Positions 6,513 to 9,856 of a DNA stretch of 9,856 nucleotides are shown piece after piece. The first letter of the stretch is position 1, and every line of letters begins with the position of its first letter. The notes below the pieces were generated by a model. It was not told the origin of the DNA. It saw only the letters and a list, made by a program, of their open reading frames with translations, and did not search any database. Source of the stretch: Gammaproteobacteria bacterium (GTDB lineage: Bacteria > Pseudomonadota > Gammaproteobacteria > UBA6429 > Thiohalophilaceae); contig JAUVGM010000053.1 in the NCBI GenBank assembly GCA_030593785.1, forward strand, positions 1 through 9,856, read 5' to 3'. A program made the position numbers and the translations under genes.

Positions 6513-6523
6513 CGTACTCTGCC
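6513..6523 (+). repeat. Right 11-bp target-site duplication of the IS4-like element
   Basis: CGTACTCTGCC, an exact copy of 6324-6334, immediately after the right terminal inverted repeat. Perfect identity suggests the insertion is fairly recent or that the site is under little mutational change. Confidence 0.85.
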
Positions 6524-6543
6524 GGTTTTATTTTGCTATTTAT

Positions 6544-8850
6544 TTAGGAAGACTGTTGCTCATCTAAAGTACGACGAATAGCGAAAGCAAGCTCTTTCAT
6601 ATTATAAGGTTTCTCGAGCAGATTCTTTATCAACGAGAGATAGATTTTCTGTTGAAAATTACTATATTCAGCATGTTTGGAGCTGAAACCGGAAGTTAAT
6701 AATATTTTCATATTCGGCCAGCGTTTAACGACCTCGAATGAAAGCTCAAAACCATCCATACCGGGCATGACAATATCGCTGAAAACAAGGTCAATGTTTT
6801 GTGTCGATAAAATATCAATCGCCTCTTTACCGCTGTGGGCCAACTCAGTTTTATAACCAAGCCGTTGTAAATACATCTTCGCCGTTTCTGAAATATTTCT
6901 TTCATCATCAACAATTAAAATCGTTTCTTCTCCAACGGGTAATTCCTCTTTCTCTTCACCCTGTGGTTCATTGGTACCTTCAGTCGCACGAGGAAGATAA
7001 ATATGAAATGACGAGCCCTCGCCTTCTTCAGAATAAAGTCTAATGGCCCCACCGGAACGTTGTACAAAGCCATAAACCATACTAAGCCCCAGCCCGCTTC
7101 CTTTACCAAACTCTTTGGTAGTAAAAAAAGGATCAAAAATTTTCTTGCGATTTTCTTTACTGATCCCGGTTCCGGTATCGCTAACCGAGATCATGACATA
7201 ATCACCTTCCTCAGCAATGCGTTCTTGTTGAACATAGGCAGCATCAAGATGTTTATTTGCGGTCTCTATGATCAGCACGCCTCCCTGAGGCATTGCATCA
7301 CGAGCATTAAGTGAAAGATTAAGAATAGCATCTTCAAGATCACCCGGATCTATATTTACCGGCCAGAGGTTTTCTGCCAGGTGTACCTCTACCTGAATTA
7401 CAGCAGTAACAGATTTTGCAATCAACTCATGAATATTTTCAATAAAGGCATTGATTTGAGTCAGCTCTTGTCCATGACTATCCTGGCGTGAAAAATTAAG
7501 TAACTTACGTGTCAGCTTTGCCCCTCGTTCCGTACCTGCCAGGGCTTGATCAATTCTCTCTAATGCAACGGGTTGACCACCTAGATCCATTTTAAGTAAT
7601 TCAAGGTTTCCCATGATGATACCTAAAAGATTATTAAAGTCATGCGCTATGCCACCGGTAAGTTGTCCGACTGCGTCCATTTTTTGACTAGTACGCAGCA
7701 TCAATTCATTTTTTTTGTGCTCGGTAATATCTTCTGCAACATAAATATAATGAGAGACACTACCATCATCATTTAAAATCGCCGATGCTGACATCTGAAG
7801 GTAGAACTCTGTACCTTCTGAGGTAATGGTTGTTATCTCACAAATGTACTTTTTATCTGCATTAAGAGATTCTTGAAGTAAAACGAGTTGTTTTTTATCT
7901 GCCTCACTTTGTTCAAATAGAAATGAGATTGAACGTCCAATAACATCACTTACCTTAAAGCCACTGATTTTTTCAAACTGTGGATTTACATACTCAATTG
8001 CATTATCTGAGCTACAAACAATAATTGAAACAGGGCTTTGTTCTGTTGCCATTGATAATATACGTAGCTGCTCTTCACGATTTTTAAGTTCATCATATTG
8101 TTCATCAAGCGTTACTTTTGAATCTCTAATTGATAAAAGCATATTATTCATAGTTTGTGAAAGCGTAGATATTTCTGTAGAGCCATGGCCAGGAATGAGC
8201 CCGGTTGGAATGCCATCTTCATCAGTATGATTAATAACTTCAATAATATTTGAGATGGGTTTTAGGATAAAAAAACGTATTGTTATAATAAGTGAAAAAA
8301 TCAGTAATAAAGAAATGACTATTGAGTCTACTATAGTGTTTCTAATTATTTTATTGAGCTCTCGATTCATGGACTGATTCGAGATGTATATAGTGACCGT
8401 TCCGAGTTTCTCTCCTGACGAAGACACAATATTATCTTTGTCCGAATAATAAATTGTTTTTAATTGTTCTAGTTGTTCATTATTTTTCAAATCAAAATCA
8501 ATAACATTTCCATTTTCATCCTGAATCTTTCCACTAATATAAGCATCTTTACCTAAAATTTTACCCATATTGTAATCTTCTACAACAATGGAAAAATGTG
8601 AACGATGCTCCATTTCATTAAATATTATATTGTTATACTCGTTAATTGAGTATGCAGCCATTAGATTGGTAATGTTCTTTTGCAATGAAGCAATAGTAAG
8701 CCGTGAGCTATGCTTCATCTCCTGAATAATCTTATTTTTTGTTGATATGTACGTATAAGACGATTGTATCGACATTATTATAGTAACCGTTGAGATAATG
8801 ATTATCCCAAGAGTTACGTAAAGAGTCGGTTTATAAGTAAGTTTCTTCAA
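6544..8850 (-). CDS. Hybrid sensor histidine kinase (periplasmic sensor, PAS, HisKA, HATPase, receiver)
   Basis: 768 aa. Order: helix 1 (about 9-28), periplasmic sensor (29-170), helix 2 (173-195), HAMP-like linker (196-250), PAS (about 262-380), HisKA with the phospho-acceptor in GGIAHDFNNLL (H403), HATPase_c with N-box NLSLNARDAM (511-520), G1 DTGTGI (558-563), F-box FDPFFTTK (572-579) and G2 GKGSGLGLS (582-590), then a receiver with DD (648-649), phospho-acceptor SDIVMPGMDG (D692), T719 and K747. All catalytic residues are present. The sensor includes VVEDYNMGKILGKDAY (89-104) and ends SSSGEKLGTVTIYIS (143-157), which looks like a Cache/PAS-like periplasmic module. It follows the binding-protein gene by 23 bp, so that protein is the likely ligand receptor. 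The start is TTG with a weak GAG before it; an in-frame TGA lies two codons upstream, and the next ATG (residue 26) would cut helix 1. Confidence 0.92.
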   Translation of the reverse strand: MKKLTYKPTLYVTLGIIIISTVTIIMSIQSSYTYISTKNKIIQEMKHSSRLTIASLQKNITNLMAAYSINEYNNIIFNEMEHRSHFSIVVEDYNMGKILGKDAYISGKIQDENGNVIDFDLKNNEQLEQLKTIYYSDKDNIVSSSGEKLGTVTIYISNQSMNRELNKIIRNTIVDSIVISLLLIFSLIITIRFFILKPISNIIEVINHTDEDGIPTGLIPGHGSTEISTLSQTMNNMLLSIRDSKVTLDEQYDELKNREEQLRILSMATEQSPVSIIVCSSDNAIEYVNPQFEKISGFKVSDVIGRSISFLFEQSEADKKQLVLLQESLNADKKYICEITTITSEGTEFYLQMSASAILNDDGSVSHYIYVAEDITEHKKNELMLRTSQKMDAVGQLTGGIAHDFNNLLGIIMGNLELLKMDLGGQPVALERIDQALAGTERGAKLTRKLLNFSRQDSHGQELTQINAFIENIHELIAKSVTAVIQVEVHLAENLWPVNIDPGDLEDAILNLSLNARDAMPQGGVLIIETANKHLDAAYVQQERIAEEGDYVMISVSDTGTGISKENRKKIFDPFFTTKEFGKGSGLGLSMVYGFVQRSGGAIRLYSEEGEGSSFHIYLPRATEGTNEPQGEEKEELPVGEETILIVDDERNISETAKMYLQRLGYKTELAHSGKEAIDILSTQNIDLVFSDIVMPGMDGFELSFEVVKRWPNMKILLTSGFSSKHAEYSNFQQKIYLSLIKNLLEKPYNMKELAFAIRRTLDEQQSS

Positions 8851-8873
8851 TTCTCAACATCTACCAGTTATGT

Positions 8874-9856
8874 CTACTCTATACCAAGAACATTTCTTTT
8901 TATTATTGGCAGTTTTGTTGCAATATTTTCAGTTGATATTGCAAGAATAGGTAATTGTAAATTCTTTTTAACTGCTTTGCCCTTTAAGTGTTTATCCATT
9001 GCGATAACCGCTTCTTGCCCCATTAAAAATGGTTGCTGCATAGCGGAACCTACAAGAATACCTTGAGGAATTAGATCCAGAAAAACAGGTTCAGCATCAA
9101 ATGTTATTAATAGAATATCATCTTTTTTGCCCGCATCCGCAATTGCCCGTAGTGCACCATTATATCTATCCGAACCTTGTAACCAGATGGCACGAAGATC
9201 CGGAGTATTTGCAATTATTTCTTTACTCAAGTTATAAGTTTCTTCTTCAGAAAAAGTAACCTGTTGTTTGATGTCCGCCCCTTTAATATTGGCCTCATCC
9301 AATGCCTGCATAAAACCCGCTGTTCGTAACTGACCATTCAACCTTTTTTGAGGAATGGCAATAATACCAACTCTGCCCTTGTCCCAGCCGAGTTTATATA
9401 ATTTTTTAGCAAGTACTTTCCCTATGTCATAAGCACCTAATCTATTGTTTGAAGATATAAAGGATACGTACTCACCACCATCGGTTCCAATATCAGAGAT
9501 TACAACAGGAATACCGGCACTTTTTGCAAGTTTCAAAATAGTAACGCATGCAGACGAGGTAGTAGGAGAAACAATGATTCCAGCAACATTATCTTTTAAT
9601 GCCTTTGCAATAAACTCTAATTCACGTCGTGCACTATTTTCAGCACTGTAGATTTGAAGCTCATAACCTAATGCATCAGCACTGTTTTTTATACCTCGCC
9701 CCATAATTGCCCAGAAAGGAATTCGGCTATCGGAAACGAGATAAACCAGCTTTTTATTATCGGATTTTTGCGGACTGGAAAAGGCTTTACTTCCAGGGTA
9801 GGAGAAAAGAAATAATAGTAAAATTATCGTGTTTATAAAAAATGAGGTATGAATAG
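8874..9856 (-). CDS. Secreted ribose-binding-type periplasmic protein (N-terminus beyond window)
   Basis: The frame stays open to the right edge, so the gene is partial at its 5' end. About 50 codons upstream of the first internal ATG (9702-9704) are clearly coding: a hydrophobic run NTIILLLFLF followed by SYPGSKAFSS, a typical signal peptide with probable cleavage after the SKA, then KKLVYLVSDSRIPFWAIMGRGIK, the usual first strand and helix of type I periplasmic binding proteins. Later parts are NVAGIIVSPTTS, AGIPVVISDIGT, RVGIIAIPQ, LRAIWLQGSDRYNGALRAIADAG, ILLITFDAEP and GILVGSAMQQPFLMGQEAV, matching the Peripla_BP_4 fold of ribose, AI-2 and TorT-like proteins. No ABC transporter genes adjoin on the visible side; instead a hybrid kinase follows by 23 bp, which suggests signalling more than uptake. 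The ligand is unknown. It ends in TAG. Confidence 0.9.
   Translation of the reverse strand, partial: IHTSFFINTIILLLFLFSYPGSKAFSSPQKSDNKKLVYLVSDSRIPFWAIMGRGIKNSADALGYELQIYSAENSARRELEFIAKALKDNVAGIIVSPTTSSACVTILKLAKSAGIPVVISDIGTDGGEYVSFISSNNRLGAYDIGKVLAKKLYKLGWDKGRVGIIAIPQKRLNGQLRTAGFMQALDEANIKGADIKQQVTFSEEETYNLSKEIIANTPDLRAIWLQGSDRYNGALRAIADAGKKDDILLITFDAEPVFLDLIPQGILVGSAMQQPFLMGQEAVIAMDKHLKGKAVKKNLQLPILAISTENIATKLPIIKRNVLGIE

Noticed and set aside
6314..6535. A terminator at the pre-insertion target site (AAGTCCG ... CGGTTTT rejoined without the element)
   Set aside because: Only three G-C pairs with a mismatch and wobble follow; too weak to claim that the element inserted into a terminator.
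6708..7136. Alternative minus-strand frames within the kinase gene
   Set aside because: They overlap the ATPase and receiver coding sequence, whose motifs are all intact in the main frame, so there is no frameshift to explain.
6801..7314. Plus-strand open frames opposite the hybrid kinase gene
   Set aside because: They are antisense to conserved kinase and receiver motifs, have no family resemblance and lack ribosome binding sites.
1..9856. CRISPR array, tRNA or rRNA genes, phage genes
   Set aside because: No regularly spaced repeats, no cloverleaf or rRNA-like segments and no phage proteins were seen anywhere in the window.

Overview
The window is AT-rich and gene-dense, and it looks like chromosome from an aquatic or marine gammaproteobacterium. 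I infer this from the gene content: a LysR / DoxX / glutathionyl-hydroquinone reductase / pirin cluster resembling the E. coli yqjFG-yhaJK neighbourhood, an HD-GYP receptor, a periplasmic binding protein paired with a hybrid kinase, and an IS4-type miniature element. The lineage call is tentative because there is no rRNA or core gene to anchor it.

Layout. Positions 1-48 (-) hold the first 16 codons of an unidentified membrane protein, followed by about 417 bp without a gene. At 466-2430 (-) is a membrane-anchored HAMP-GAF-HD-GYP protein, a probable cyclic-di-GMP phosphodiesterase with a TTG start. Diverging from it at 2653-2991 (+) is a small unrecognised protein rich in RRxxDRR motifs. A degenerate inverted-repeat element (about 3011-3228) fills the gap to the convergent operon at 3227-5307 (-), which encodes DoxX, glutathionyl-hydroquinone reductase and pirin. 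A LysR regulator diverges from it (5419-6315, +), with a near-perfect 27-bp palindrome directly in front of its start codon. Between the LysR gene and the next gene lies a 178-bp miniature inverted-repeat element (6335-6512) with 19-bp IS4-like ends and an exact 11-bp target duplication. The right third (6544-9856, -) encodes a hybrid sensor histidine kinase preceded in the same transcription unit by a secreted ribose-binding-type periplasmic protein whose N-terminus runs off the window.

How the genes may work together. DoxX, the reductase and pirin form one tightly coupled operon, probably for quinone or electrophile stress and controlled by the divergent LysR protein. The binding protein and hybrid kinase form a two-part sensor comparable in plan to LuxP/LuxQ or TorT/TorS; its phosphorelay partner is not in the window. 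The HD-GYP protein is a separate signalling output. No wholly new system is evident. The least ordinary items are the two non-coding repeat elements, which share a 14-bp module although their ends are unrelated, the LysR operator, and the ligand-sensing pair.
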